The notes under the pieces are model-generated. The model saw only the letters and a list, made by a program, of their open reading frames with translations. It did no database searches and was not told the DNA's origin. A stretch of DNA of 46,316 bases from Bacteroidales bacterium (lineage in GTDB: Bacteria > Bacteroidota > Bacteroidia > Bacteroidales > VadinHA17): the NCBI GenBank assembly GCA_016936435.1, contig JAFGXX010000043.1, forward strand, positions 1 to 46,316, written 5' to 3'. Shown here piece after piece: positions 19,401 through 27,815 of this stretch; the stretch's first letter is position 1, and each line of letters begins with the position of its first letter. The position numbers and the translations under genes are program-made.

Positions 19401-19677
19401 AGTCGGAGGCGAGTCGGTGGTGGAAAAGTACTTTGATGATCAGGAGTATTATCTTAAGAAGGGAGATACCATCTATTTGTTTTCTGACGGGCTTCCTGAC
19501 CAGTTCGGTGGTGCCGACGGCAAAAAAATGAAAATAGCACGTCTCAAAAAACTGATAGAGGATATTACTGAACTCCCCATGGAAGATCAAAAACGAAAGG
19601 TGCTTGGGTTCCTTGATGAATGGACCGGAGCTTATGAACAGATTGACGACATTCTGATGATAGGAGTACGTTTCTAA
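16495..19677 (+). CDS. Membrane sensor: Reg_prop propellers, Y_Y_Y domain, SpoIIE/PP2C phosphatase
   Basis: A 1060-aa protein starting at GTG 16495, 3 nt after the previous stop. A signal peptide (IVTGILCCLVILQSAAYSQ) is followed by two-component-regulator propeller repeats: SSENGLPGEFIYTIVQDDKG, YLWTGTGSGLTKFDG, then NLWLSTNGSGLFR, NYWIGLFGDGLSML and NLWIGTRGGGVYL. A Y_Y_Y domain is at about 675-745, a TM helix at about 750-772, a short coiled coil, and a cytoplasmic SpoIIE/PP2C phosphatase at about 815-1060. Phosphatase motifs are RPRDIVSGDFYWF, CADSTGHGVPGAFMSMIG, DGMDMVVCEI and LFSDGLPDQFGG, so the metal-binding Asp residues look intact. Most Reg_prop proteins end in a histidine kinase; here the output would be Ser/Thr dephosphorylation, perhaps of an anti-sigma antagonist. 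No such partner is nearby. Confidence 0.9.
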   Translation: MEGRLARSVRIVTGILCCLVILQSAAYSQSYRFRNYSSENGLPGEFIYTIVQDDKGYLWTGTGSGLTKFDGFIFYRIDYPDNVSGRYTTAGIKDSKGRLWFGCNDGTIFYTSADDRLVQVAASNTREITSILEGPGNFIYVIPQLESVLKIDPENPEAVTTFKIDPGIMMLSACFTGQGDLLIGTQQNISKCRISGDTFTIVDTLNRFNYFFVTAIEKTGDGETYAAGTNGNGVFRLDLSGEEASITRFNDDPAQEMLDIESIFEDRDRNLWLSTNGSGLFRISFDDTAQSVSNIQVFNKTNGLPGDNAKIVYQDLEDNYWIGLFGDGLSMLNSLSFSSYIPGDTPETNNIIYVGKYAGKYLLGTPEGYWLYDEISGEAGSFTALRQITGSHEISSYCIDDNDNLWIGTRGGGVYLRDTSGSLRLFYRNGNTSEDYVTDIDVDDRYIWLGSLNGVIILERNIRAARVVARYNNSNGLPHNMINQIYLTGNGTAALAMKSDRLYTVDPEKGVIPGKAVMYGTTMNEIVAVCESSDGHLWAATKGNGVFEFFSDSLRSYSRTDMLMSDYCYSIIADSLDRIWIGHQSGFSRYNRKTEVMRTFGNDFARGGLCNTHALYESPDGMIFIGTNQGFITYDPSHDFKTTTAPLNNINFISINDSVYPIRSSYTLPYRKRYNIVVNYVGIHLGDPEKVYYQTFLKNYEEDWAPLSTQREVRYTPAEGRYSFEMRSFFEDGMTLENPASFDLVIKKPFWRTWWFVLTSVLLTVSAFFLIIRQREKAQRKLQSYLEKELAARTSVVMKQKDKIEQQNTEITDSINYAKRIQSSILPDVSKLKDTFREAFVLFRPRDIVSGDFYWFDKVSDEKFILVCADSTGHGVPGAFMSMIGSTLLQDIVLRQHITRPSDILKMLDEQIFATLNQNIELGVSNDGMDMVVCEINTKKGHIRFASAMRPVIMVVDRETLYIKGNRYSVGGESVVEKYFDDQEYYLKKGDTIYLFSDGLPDQFGGADGKKMKIARLKKLIEDITELPMEDQKRKVLGFLDEWTGAYEQIDDILMIGVRF

Positions 19678-20210
19678 AGGGGATCCTCAGAGGTGTATTT
19701 CCCGTTAACCGAAAGCGGGATCTCACAGGTGACAGCGGTGTTGCTAGTGTTCAGTTCCCTGTCCTTAACAAAAAATTCATATTTTACAGTGTCAGTATCA
19801 TCCACGTCATAAAAGATGTAGAGGAATGAAACTGTAATGGTACCTTTCAGTATTTTATTCTGGCCTTCCCTGTCCATGTAAGGGATCCTGTAATCTGAGG
19901 GATTAAGGAAATCATCTTCCGGCACCTCGGTGAATTGTCCTTCCGTTTTCCGGTAGAGTGTGAAAAAAAGGTTTGCCGTATCGGAATAGTTGCCTGAAGG
20001 CTGCTTAAGTCCCAGATCGCCGTCGCCATCTTCGAAGTAAAAATTCAGTCTTCCTCCCTTGTAGGCGTTACCGAGTATATCTGTCGTATCGAAGACTATA
20101 AAACTTGTAAATTCAATTTTTGGCGTATCAGGCAATATTTCGATCTTTTTACACGCCATGAAAGCAGTAAATATGATTATTACAGGCAATATGTACTTGA
20201 TCTTTCTCAT
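19674..20210 (-). CDS. Hypothetical lipoprotein
   Basis: A 178-aa protein with a lipoprotein signal (IIIFTAFMAC, Cys20). The mature part is beta-rich with an Asp/Gly loop NFYFEDGDGDLGL, a pattern seen in many small Bacteroidota lipoproteins of unknown function. It ends in 4-bp convergent overlap with the SpoIIE-type sensor gene. Its start is 45 nt downstream of the der stop, so it may ride on the rluB-era-der transcript. I can assign no function. Confidence 0.75.
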   Translation of the reverse strand: MRKIKYILPVIIIFTAFMACKKIEILPDTPKIEFTSFIVFDTTDILGNAYKGGRLNFYFEDGDGDLGLKQPSGNYSDTANLFFTLYRKTEGQFTEVPEDDFLNPSDYRIPYMDREGQNKILKGTITVSFLYIFYDVDDTDTVKYEFFVKDRELNTSNTAVTCEIPLSVNGKYTSEDPL

Positions 20211-20255
20211 AAAACTGACAATTTACAATTTTAACAAAAACCGCGCCATACCAGA

Positions 20256-21554
20256 TCATTTCTTTCTGAAAAAAATCCTAAGAGGGACTCCTGTAAATTC
20301 AAATTTTTCTCTAAGCCTGTTCTCAACAAAGCGCTTGTAAGGCTCTTTAACGTACTGAGGCAGGTTGCAGAAGAAAGCAAATGAAGGTGCGTGGGTAGGA
20401 AGCTGTGTTGCATATTTGACTTTAACATACTTACCCTTAATAGCAGGAGGAGGGTTTCTGTTTATGACATCAAGCATGTATTCATTCAGTTCCGCAGTAG
20501 GTATCTTCCTGGATTTGTTTGTGTTAACAGTGGCTATATTGCTTAGTATCCTGTGAGTCCTCTGCCTGTTTAAAGCCGAAATGAAGAGAATGGGATAATC
20601 TGTAAAGGGAGCTGTTTTATTCCTTATCTCCTTTTCCACGGCCTTCGTGGTACTATTGTCTTTTTCAACCAGGTCCCATTTATTTACCAGAAGGATCATG
20701 CCCTTGTTGTTTTTCAGTATCAGTGAAATAATATTAAGGTCCTGGGATTCAATGACCCTGGTTCCGTCTATCATCATAAGGCAGATATCGGAATTTTCTA
20801 TCGTCCTTACGGCCCTCATAACTGAATAGAATTCCACATCTTCGTTCACTTTGGCTTTTTTCCTCAGTCCTGCAGTGTCGACGAAGAAAAAATTATATCC
20901 GAATTTATTGAAGCGGCTGTAAATGGGGTCACGAGTGGTTCCTGCTACCGGTGTCACAATATTTCTTTCCTCACCCATAAGAGTGTTGAGCAGAGATGAT
21001 TTACCGACATTGGGCCGTCCTACAATGGCAATACGTGGCAGACCGGCAGTATCTTCCCTGCTCTTTACCGGCAGTGCTGACACAACCTTGTCAAGCAGAT
21101 CGCCTGTTCCGCTCCCGCTTATAGAACTGACAGTATAATAGTCGCCCAGTCCAAGCGAATAAAATTCGGCTGCATCATGGATACGCTGGTTGTTGTCGAC
21201 CTTGTTCACCACAAGGAAAATTTTCCTTTTAGTTTTTCTCAGCATGGAAGCTACTGCCGTGTCAAGTTCATTAACGCCGACGGTAACATCGACCATGAAA
21301 AGGATTATATCCGATTCGTCGATTGCCATGCGAACCTGTTTGTTGATCTCTCCTTCGAATATGTCGTCGGAGTCTTCAACATAACCTCCTGTGTCGATGA
21401 CAGAGAACTCCACACCATTCCATATGCAGGTGCCATAATTACGGTCGCGGGTAACGCCGCTCATCTCATCGACTATTGCTGTGCGCGCGCCTGTTAACCT
21501 GTTGAAAAGCGTCGACTTTCCTACATTGGGACGTCCTACTATTGCTACTATCAT
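20256..21554 (-). CDS. der: Ribosome biogenesis GTPase Der (EngA)
   Basis: A 432-aa protein with the family's tandem G domains and C-terminal KH-like domain. The first G domain starts at residue 3 ([26 protein letters not shown]) and the second near residue 175 ([30 protein letters not shown]). The C-terminal domain runs from about 350 and ends LRIFFRKK. Der binds the 50S subunit and is required for its maturation. It is 21 nt downstream of era in the leftward rluB-era-der cluster. Length and motifs are standard. Confidence 0.97.
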   Translation of the reverse strand: MIVAIVGRPNVGKSTLFNRLTGARTAIVDEMSGVTRDRNYGTCIWNGVEFSVIDTGGYVEDSDDIFEGEINKQVRMAIDESDIILFMVDVTVGVNELDTAVASMLRKTKRKIFLVVNKVDNNQRIHDAAEFYSLGLGDYYTVSSISGSGTGDLLDKVVSALPVKSREDTAGLPRIAIVGRPNVGKSSLLNTLMGEERNIVTPVAGTTRDPIYSRFNKFGYNFFFVDTAGLRKKAKVNEDVEFYSVMRAVRTIENSDICLMMIDGTRVIESQDLNIISLILKNNKGMILLVNKWDLVEKDNSTTKAVEKEIRNKTAPFTDYPILFISALNRQRTHRILSNIATVNTNKSRKIPTAELNEYMLDVINRNPPPAIKGKYVKVKYATQLPTHAPSFAFFCNLPQYVKEPYKRFVENRLREKFEFTGVPLRIFFRKK

Positions 21555-21575
21555 ACTTGTTTTTCCGCTTATTGT

Positions 21576-22454
21576 TTAACGGTATCCGAATCTTTTTAGT
21601 ATTGCAGGTTTGTCACGCCATTCTTTTGTGACTTTCACGAAAAGCTCAAGGAAAACCTTCCTGCCAAAGAAATCCTCCATGTCGCGTCTTGCCTCAGTTC
21701 CCACTTTTTTGAGCATTGCTCCCCTGTGGCCTATTATTATACCTTTCTGGCTCTCCCTGGCAACATGAATGACAGCTCCTATTTTTATTATCTGTGGTTC
21801 TTCCCTGAAGCTCTCTATTTCAATTTCCACCGAATAAGGTACTTCTTCCTTGTAGTTTTTAAGTATCTTCTCTCTCAGAATTTCTGAAGCAAAAAACCTT
21901 TCAAATTTATCGGTAAGCTGATCGGGCGGGAAATAAGCTTCACCTTCGGGCAGCCTCCTGAGAATTGTATCAAAAAGGGTTTGAAGGTTGAAGCCTTCGG
22001 TTGCAGAGACCGGAATTACAGGAGAACCGGGGAAAGCAGTCATCCATGCCCCGACAATCTTTTCGAGAGCCGGCTGATCTGACAGGTCTATTTTGTTCAC
22101 AGCAATAATAACAGGTATTCCCGACGACCGTATTCTGCCGCTATACTCTTTTTCGGCAAGAGGTCTTTCAGTTACATCAGTTACATAAAGTATTATATCG
22201 GCATCTGCCAGTGCCCTGTTCACGAAACTCATCATTGCCTCATGGAGGCTGTAACGAGGTTCGAGAATACCGGGAGTGTCGGAATATACGATCTGAAAAT
22301 CATCACCGTTTACGATGCCCATTATCCGGTGCCTTGTTGTCTGAGCTTTTGAAGTTATTATCGACAGCTTCTCGCCTACGAGCGCATTCATAAGCGTTGA
22401 CTTGCCTACATTGGGATTACCGACAATATTTACGAAACCTGAACGGTGTGCCAT
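21576..22454 (-). CDS. era: GTPase Era
   Basis: A 292-aa protein with an N-terminal Ras-like G domain ([19 protein letters not shown], switch II DTPGI, NKID near 120) and a C-terminal type-2 KH domain with VARESQKGIIIGHRGAMLKK, which binds the 3' end of 16S rRNA. Era couples 30S maturation to growth and sits at the membrane or in the cytosol. It lies 9 nt after rluB and 21 nt before der. Length and motifs are normal. Confidence 0.97.
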   Translation of the reverse strand: MAHRSGFVNIVGNPNVGKSTLMNALVGEKLSIITSKAQTTRHRIMGIVNGDDFQIVYSDTPGILEPRYSLHEAMMSFVNRALADADIILYVTDVTERPLAEKEYSGRIRSSGIPVIIAVNKIDLSDQPALEKIVGAWMTAFPGSPVIPVSATEGFNLQTLFDTILRRLPEGEAYFPPDQLTDKFERFFASEILREKILKNYKEEVPYSVEIEIESFREEPQIIKIGAVIHVARESQKGIIIGHRGAMLKKVGTEARRDMEDFFGRKVFLELFVKVTKEWRDKPAILKRFGYR

Positions 22455-22463
22455 GACTGAATA

Positions 22464-23231
22464 TTAACTTCTGCTCCTTTTAAGAAGGATGATTTCCTTT
22501 GGAGACAGGAATCTCCATTTTCCGCGGGGCAGATTCTTCTTTGTAAGTCCTGCAAAATATACGCGGTCAAGTTTTTTAACCCTGTATCCGACTGCCTCAA
22601 ACAGTCTTTTAACTATTCTGTTTTGTCCGGAGTGAATCTCGATGCCAACCTGGGTCCGGTCTTCCGGATCGGCGTATGATACAGCATCGGCAGCAACAGT
22701 TTCTCCTTCTATATCAATGCCCACGGTAAGCTTTTTCAGATCTTCAGCTGAGATGTTCCTGTCGAGGAAAACATGATATATCTTGTTCCTTCTGTAGCGC
22801 GGATGAGTCAGTTTTGTGGTAAGATCACCATCGTTTGTCAGAAGCAGCACCCCTGTTGTATCCTTGTCGAGTCTGCCGACAGGATAAACCCTTTCAGGGC
22901 AGGCTTTGCCTATCAGGTCAAGGACTGTCCGTTCAGCATGAGGATCTTCAACAGTTGTCACATATCCCTTAGGCTTGTTCATGAGGATATAAATTTTTTT
23001 CTCGGCAGCAAGTTTTTTGCCCCTGTATCTTATGTCATCATAGGGAGATACCTTGGTTCCGAGGCTGGTGACTTTTTTCCCGTTCACAGTTATATGGCCT
23101 TCGCTGATAAGTTTGTCAGCGTCGCGACGTGAGCAGATCCCGCTGTTGGCTATATAACGGTTGAGTCTGATCTTTCCGCTGTCGCCGTCCTTAGTGCTAT
23201 CCGGTCTGACGCTTTGTTTTTTCCTTAACAT
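22464..23231 (-). CDS. rluB: 23S rRNA pseudouridine synthase, RluB/RsuA family
   Basis: A 255-aa protein. An S4 RNA-binding domain (RLNRYIANSGICSRRDADKL) is followed by the RsuA/RluB/E/F catalytic domain with VYPVGRLDKDTTGVLLLTND, where the Asp in GRLDKDT is the catalytic nucleophile, and HSGQNRIVKRLFEAVGY. It should isomerise a uridine in the 23S rRNA; RluB (position 2605) is the best guess in this operon context, while RsuA or RluE/F specificity cannot be excluded by eye. The ATG at 23231 is preferred over 23261 because a -7 element (TACCTTTG) lies at 23258-23251. It is the first gene of the leftward rluB-era-der cluster. Confidence 0.9.
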   Translation of the reverse strand: MLRKKQSVRPDSTKDGDSGKIRLNRYIANSGICSRRDADKLISEGHITVNGKKVTSLGTKVSPYDDIRYRGKKLAAEKKIYILMNKPKGYVTTVEDPHAERTVLDLIGKACPERVYPVGRLDKDTTGVLLLTNDGDLTTKLTHPRYRRNKIYHVFLDRNISAEDLKKLTVGIDIEGETVAADAVSYADPEDRTQVGIEIHSGQNRIVKRLFEAVGYRVKKLDRVYFAGLTKKNLPRGKWRFLSPKEIILLKRSRS

Positions 23232-23250
23232 GTAACTGTTCTTCAGGTCG

Positions 23251-23258
23251 CAAAGGTA
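23251..23258 (-). promoter_or_regulatory. -7 element of the rluB-era-der operon
   Basis: The minus strand reads TACCTTTG, matching TAnnTTTG, 19 nt upstream of the rluB ATG at 23231. No clear -33 TTTG was found at standard spacing. It faces away from the identical octamer of the glmM promoter, 43 bp apart. Confidence 0.5.
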
Positions 23259-23293
23259 CAATTATTTGACAATTTTTGAATTAGGGATTTTTA

Positions 23294-23301
23294 TACCTTT
23301 G
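23294..23301 (+). promoter_or_regulatory. -7 element of glmM
   Basis: TACCTTTG, an exact TAnnTTTG match, lies 21 nt before the glmM ATG at 23323. TTTG at 23265-23268 and 23275-23278 are possible -33 elements, but spacers of 25 and 15 nt bracket the optimum. The location supports ATG 23323 over the upstream ATG at 23266. Confidence 0.5.
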
Positions 23302-23322
23302 TGGATTCAAAAATTCAATCTT

Positions 23323-24702
23323 ATGGCACTTATTAAATCGATATCAGGGATAAGAGGTACAATCGGAGGTTTCCCCGGCGAGAGTCTTTCTCCCCCTGAC
23401 ATAGTTAAATTCGCTTCTGCCTATGCAACATGGTTGAAGAGGAAGAGCATGCATGGTTTATCTGTGATACTGGGACGTGATGCCAGAGTGTCGGGGGCGC
23501 TTGTCAGCAGGCTGGTTGCCGACACCTTTACGGCTATGGGCATTGATGTCACCGATCTTGGTTTTGCAACTACCCCCACCGTCGAGCTGGCTGTAACGGG
23601 TACCGGTGCATCAGGAGGTGTCATTGTAACGGCAAGCCACAATCCGGCTGAGTGGAATGCTCTGAAACTGCTTGACGAAAATGGAGAGTTTCTATCTGCT
23701 GCTGACGGCGAGTATGTTCTCCGATTAGCAGCATCGGAACGTTTTGAGTTTGTATCACACGACAAATGGGGAAGCTATAAAACGGATGATACCTGGAACA
23801 GCAAGCATATAGACCTTATTCTTGCCATGGACCTGGTCGAAACGAAAACAATTTCATTGGCGGGATTGACAGTGGCTGTTGATTGCATCAACTCTGTAGG
23901 GGCGCTTATAGTGCCTGATCTTCTCAGGACCCTGGGTGTGGAGAAGGTAGTTGGGATCAACATGAGGGCCGATGGAAGGTTTGCCCACAATCCGGAACCC
24001 CTTCCGGAACACCTCCAGGAGATCTCTGAAACAGTGCGGAGTGAGAAGGCGCATCTGGGTTTTGTCGTCGACCCTGATGTCGACAGGCTGGCAGTTATAT
24101 GTGAGGACGGCAGCATGTTCGGCGAAGAATATACTCTTGTGGCTGTTGCCGACTATGTTCTTTCACATACCCCGGGGAATACGGTATCAAACATGTCATC
24201 GACAAGAGCTTTGGAGGATGTAACCCTGAAACATGGCGGGAAATACTATTCTTCGCCTGTGGGGGAGGTAAATGTGGTTGAGGAAATGAAAAGAAGGCAG
24301 GCGGTTATAGGAGGCGAAGGTAACGGTGGAGTAATATACCCCGAGCTTCATTACGGTCGTGATGCCCTCGCCGGAATAGCTCTTTTTCTGACACACCTTG
24401 CCAAAAGCGGCCTGAAATGTTCGGAACTAAGGCGGCAGTACCCCGACTATGTAATGTCAAAAAACAAACTGAAGCTTTCGCCGGGCGCCGATTTTGACCT
24501 TATTCTGCAGGAAGCAGAGAAGGAATTCAGCATGTACAAAATCGACAGGAGAGACGGGATGAGGATCGATTTTGAGGGAGGCTGGATTCAGATACGAAAA
24601 TCAAATACAGAGCCTGTCATAAGAATTTATTCCGAAGCCCGGACATTTCAAGAGGCTGATAAATACGTAGATAGAATACGCAAGATTGTTAAAAAACACT
24701 AA
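23323..24702 (+). CDS. glmM: Phosphoglucosamine mutase
   Basis: A 459-aa alpha-D-phosphohexomutase of four domains. It has N-terminal SISGIRGTIGG, active-site VTASHNPAEWNALKLL with phosphoserine Ser105, metal loop DPDVDRLA, sugar-binding loop GGEGNGGVIYPELHYGRDA, and the C-terminal phosphate-binding RKSNTEPVIRIYSEA. It should convert glucosamine-6-phosphate to glucosamine-1-phosphate for UDP-GlcNAc, hence peptidoglycan and LPS. A phosphoglucomutase/phosphomannomutase activity is the alternative, but the EGNGG loop favours GlmM. An ATG at 23266 would add 19 residues with no family match and lies upstream of the -7 element. It is divergent from rluB and monocistronic. Confidence 0.9.
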   Translation: MALIKSISGIRGTIGGFPGESLSPPDIVKFASAYATWLKRKSMHGLSVILGRDARVSGALVSRLVADTFTAMGIDVTDLGFATTPTVELAVTGTGASGGVIVTASHNPAEWNALKLLDENGEFLSAADGEYVLRLAASERFEFVSHDKWGSYKTDDTWNSKHIDLILAMDLVETKTISLAGLTVAVDCINSVGALIVPDLLRTLGVEKVVGINMRADGRFAHNPEPLPEHLQEISETVRSEKAHLGFVVDPDVDRLAVICEDGSMFGEEYTLVAVADYVLSHTPGNTVSNMSSTRALEDVTLKHGGKYYSSPVGEVNVVEEMKRRQAVIGGEGNGGVIYPELHYGRDALAGIALFLTHLAKSGLKCSELRRQYPDYVMSKNKLKLSPGADFDLILQEAEKEFSMYKIDRRDGMRIDFEGGWIQIRKSNTEPVIRIYSEARTFQEADKYVDRIRKIVKKH

Positions 24703-24817
24703 AATAATTAAAGTGTCCGGAATAAATGACAGGGGAATTGTGTCTTAAGAAGCGTAAAGGCAGAAGAGTTCCCTGTTAAATATTGTTAATGAAAATCAGC
24801 AGAAACTCCCTTTTAGA

Positions 24818-24825
24818 TACTTTTG
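24818..24825 (+). promoter_or_regulatory. -7 element of the efflux operon
   Basis: TACTTTTG, a TAnnTTTG match, 34 nt upstream of the adaptor ATG at 24860. No TTTG at the expected -33 distance was seen. The 130-bp gap after glmM holds only an imperfect inverted repeat otherwise. Confidence 0.45.
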
Positions 24826-24859
24826 TGACAGTTTTTTGAAAATAAACAAGACAATCTCC

Positions 24860-26398
24860 ATGAAGAAAAAAATCATCATCACATCGATTGTGGCTGCAGT
24901 GGCAATAGTAGCTCTTATTGTCTACAATGCGCTTGCCTCACCAAAAGATCTTGCAAATCTTTTTGTGGAAGCGCAGCAGGGTCAGTTCGATATTATAGTT
25001 ACCACCACAGGTGAACTTCAGGCAGAGAATTCGACCGACATATATGGTCCCCAGATTGCCCAGAGCCGAAATATAAGGGCAATGGATATAAAGATCACTG
25101 ACCTTGTCCCGGAAGGTACGGAGGTGAAGGCAGGTGACTATGTTGCAACACTTGACAGGACTTCATTCGACAACAGTCTGAAGGATGAACTCGAAAGGCT
25201 GACGACCTATGAAACCAACCTTGAGGTCAAGATACTCGATACGGCAGTTACTCTTAGCAACCTTAGAGATAACATCAAGAATCTCCGTTTCAATGTTGAG
25301 GAAGCCGAGATAACTGTTGAGCAGTCAAAATATGAACCCCCCACCACCCAGCGTCAGGCAGAGATATCTCTTGACAAGGCACGACGCTCGCTGGAGCAGT
25401 CGCTACGAGGTTATACCCTCAGGGTGGAGCAGGCCCGTTCGGATATGAGAAACATGAAAAACAACCTTGCCGAACAACGTCAGCGTGTTGCCGATATTCA
25501 GGAACTGCTTTCAAAGTTCATCATCACAGCTCCTTCTGATGGGATGGTTATTTACAAGAGAGACAGAACGGGAGCGAAGAGGAAAGTGGGATCATCAATA
25601 AGTACATGGGATAACGTTGTAGCAACTTTACCCGACATGTCGTCGATGATCTCAAAAACATATGTGAATGAGATCGACGTAAGTAAGGTGAAAACAGAAC
25701 AGAGAGTTGAAATCGTGGTGGATGCTTTCCCTGATAAGAAATATACCGGGAGCGTTATAAGTGTTGCAAATATAGGGGAGCAGCTTCCCAATGCTGATGC
25801 AAAAGTATTTGAGGTTCTCATAAAGGTTGATGGTACAGACCTTATCCTCAGGCCTTCCATGACAACAGGTAACAAGATCATAACCAAGACTATCCCCGAC
25901 GTCACATACATACCTCTTGAATGTGTGCAGGCAGGTGCTGACAGCATACCATTCGTTTACATGAAAAACGGGACGAAACAGATCGTCATTCTCGGAGAGT
26001 CGAATGAAAATCATATTATAGTTGAGCAGGGCATCAATCCCGGAGATCAGTTATACCTCAATTCACCGGAGGAACCGGAGAAATACACCAAAATAACCGG
26101 AGAAGAGCTGATACCAACTATACGAGAGAAGGAAAGAGCCAGGAAAGAGGCGGAGCGTAAGGCAGCAGAAGAGGCAACACAGCCCCAGCGCAGGGGAATG
26201 GGCGGCAGAGGCGGCTTCGGAGGTGAAATGACACCTGAAATGAGAGAACAATTTCAGAATATGAGGAACGGAGGCCAGATGGATACGGCTGCAATGCGCA
26301 GATTCAGGGAGACCCGTGAGAGAACAGGAGGCCAGCAGGGTGCGACACAGCAGGGAGGCCAGCAACCTTCAGGACAGACCCGCCAACCGAGACAATAA
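24860..26398 (+). CDS. MacA-like efflux periplasmic adaptor (HlyD family)
   Basis: A 512-aa membrane-fusion protein. An N-terminal TM anchor (IIITSIVAAVAIVALIVYNAL) is followed by a lipoyl half (VPEGTEVKAGDYVATLD), a long coiled-coil hairpin (about 95-215), the returning lipoyl half (ITAPSDGMVIYKRD), a beta-barrel (VEIVVDAFPDKKYTGSVISV) and the membrane-proximal domain. The last 75 residues are an unstructured Arg/Gly/Gln-rich tail (RRGMGGRGGFGG) common in Bacteroidota adaptors. It would bridge the inner-membrane permease downstream and the TolC-type channel. ATG 24860 is chosen over 24836 because it gives MKKK plus a hydrophobic anchor. The operon continues 24 nt later. Confidence 0.9.
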   Translation: MKKKIIITSIVAAVAIVALIVYNALASPKDLANLFVEAQQGQFDIIVTTTGELQAENSTDIYGPQIAQSRNIRAMDIKITDLVPEGTEVKAGDYVATLDRTSFDNSLKDELERLTTYETNLEVKILDTAVTLSNLRDNIKNLRFNVEEAEITVEQSKYEPPTTQRQAEISLDKARRSLEQSLRGYTLRVEQARSDMRNMKNNLAEQRQRVADIQELLSKFIITAPSDGMVIYKRDRTGAKRKVGSSISTWDNVVATLPDMSSMISKTYVNEIDVSKVKTEQRVEIVVDAFPDKKYTGSVISVANIGEQLPNADAKVFEVLIKVDGTDLILRPSMTTGNKIITKTIPDVTYIPLECVQAGADSIPFVYMKNGTKQIVILGESNENHIIVEQGINPGDQLYLNSPEEPEKYTKITGEELIPTIREKERARKEAERKAAEEATQPQRRGMGGRGGFGGEMTPEMREQFQNMRNGGQMDTAAMRRFRETRERTGGQQGATQQGGQQPSGQTRQPRQ

Positions 26399-26422
26399 GC
26401 TGATTAAATAAACAACATAAAG

Positions 26423-27805
26423 ATGTTTAAATTTATCTTAAGATATTTCCACGATATTGAGATCGCCGTAGAGTCGATCATCTCCAACAAGCTTAAATCC
26501 ATCCTCACAGCTCTTGGTATCATCTTTGGCGTGGCTGCAGTTATTGCCATGCTTGCAATAGGGAAAGGGGCAAAACAGGAGATCATGGAACAGATGAAGA
26601 TGGTGGGTGTTAACAACATTCTTATTAACCCCATCGTCCAGGAAGAATCGTCGTCATCGGAAGAGGGTGAAAAACAGACGAAGAAATTTTCCAGAGGTCT
26701 CAGCATGCTCGATGTGGAAGCCATCAGGGAAACCCTTCCTTCAGTAAGGAGAATAAGCCCGGAGATTTCTTTCAACTCTACCGCCATGATGAGCGGAGTG
26801 AAATATACGGCCAAGCTTGTCGGGGTCTCAAACGATTACTTCCACCTCTATAACCTTCCACTCGTTTCAGGGGCTTTCTTTAACGCCTACCAGGAAGAGA
26901 ACGGGATCCCGGTATGTATTATCGGAGCCAACATAAGGTCGAAATTTTTCAGCAAGGTTGATCCCATCGGACAGTACATAAAGTTCAACGGCATCTGGCT
27001 GAAAGTAATAGGGGTACTTCAGAAAACAACGGTCTCCCTAACCGGATTTGAAGAAAAGGGAGTGAATGTCTATAACGATAACATATACATCCCCATACAG
27101 ACGATGCTCTCGAGGTACCAGAACAGGGCTCTGGTGAACACCAAGCTCGTTTCGGAAGCCTCGAGCAACATTATGATCATGGGTGGCGGAGGCGGAGGTA
27201 TGGGCCGGATTGTGATAAGCAGCTCCGATGCCAGTTCTGAAGCGGAAACGAACTATAACCAGCTCGACAGGATAGTGGTTCAGGTTCATGAAACGGAACA
27301 GCTTAACTCTTCCACCGAGGTGCTGAGCCGTATGCTTAGCCGCCGTCATTCAGGAGTAAAGGACTTTGAGATAACTGTTCCGGAACTTCTTCTGAAGCAG
27401 CAGGAAAGGACAAAAGATATCTTTAACATAGTCCTGGGTGTTATTGCAAGCATATCCCTTCTTGTAGGAGGTATCGGTATAATGAATATTATGTATGCCT
27501 CCGTGATGGAAAGAATAAAGGAGATAGGTACCAGGATGGCAATAGGGGCCAAAAAAATGGATATTGTTGTCCAGTTCCTGTCGGAGGCTGTGCTTATCAG
27601 TGTATCAGGAGGTTTTATCGGCATATTCTTTGGCGTCGTGATGGCCAAGATCATCGAGCAGGTAGCTGGTATCATGACCATCGTGTCGTTCATCTCTATC
27701 TTTATAGCTTTCGGGGTCTCGGCCGCAGTGGGAATCATATTTGGTTATTCACCGGCCAAGAGAGCTTCGGAAAAAGATCCAATAGAGTCATTACGTTATG
27801 AATAA
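26423..27805 (+). CDS. MacB-like ABC transporter permease
   Basis: A 460-aa permease of the MacB/FtsX type: one N-terminal TM (SILTALGIIFGVAAVIAMLAIG), a large periplasmic MacB_PCD domain (about 45-330), and three C-terminal TMs in the FtsX fold (IVLGVIASISLLVGGIGIMN, with VMERIKEIGTRMAIGA coupling helix). It lacks a nucleotide-binding domain, unlike Escherichia MacB where ATPase and permease are fused. The periplasmic part has a GGGGGG loop (about residue 253). It likely drives export of a peptide, lipid or drug with the flanking adaptor and TolC genes. The LolD-like ATPase at 32992 is the nearest candidate motor. Confidence 0.92.
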   Translation: MFKFILRYFHDIEIAVESIISNKLKSILTALGIIFGVAAVIAMLAIGKGAKQEIMEQMKMVGVNNILINPIVQEESSSSEEGEKQTKKFSRGLSMLDVEAIRETLPSVRRISPEISFNSTAMMSGVKYTAKLVGVSNDYFHLYNLPLVSGAFFNAYQEENGIPVCIIGANIRSKFFSKVDPIGQYIKFNGIWLKVIGVLQKTTVSLTGFEEKGVNVYNDNIYIPIQTMLSRYQNRALVNTKLVSEASSNIMIMGGGGGGMGRIVISSSDASSEAETNYNQLDRIVVQVHETEQLNSSTEVLSRMLSRRHSGVKDFEITVPELLLKQQERTKDIFNIVLGVIASISLLVGGIGIMNIMYASVMERIKEIGTRMAIGAKKMDIVVQFLSEAVLISVSGGFIGIFFGVVMAKIIEQVAGIMTIVSFISIFIAFGVSAAVGIIFGYSPAKRASEKDPIESLRYE

Positions 27806-27815
27806 TATTTTAACA

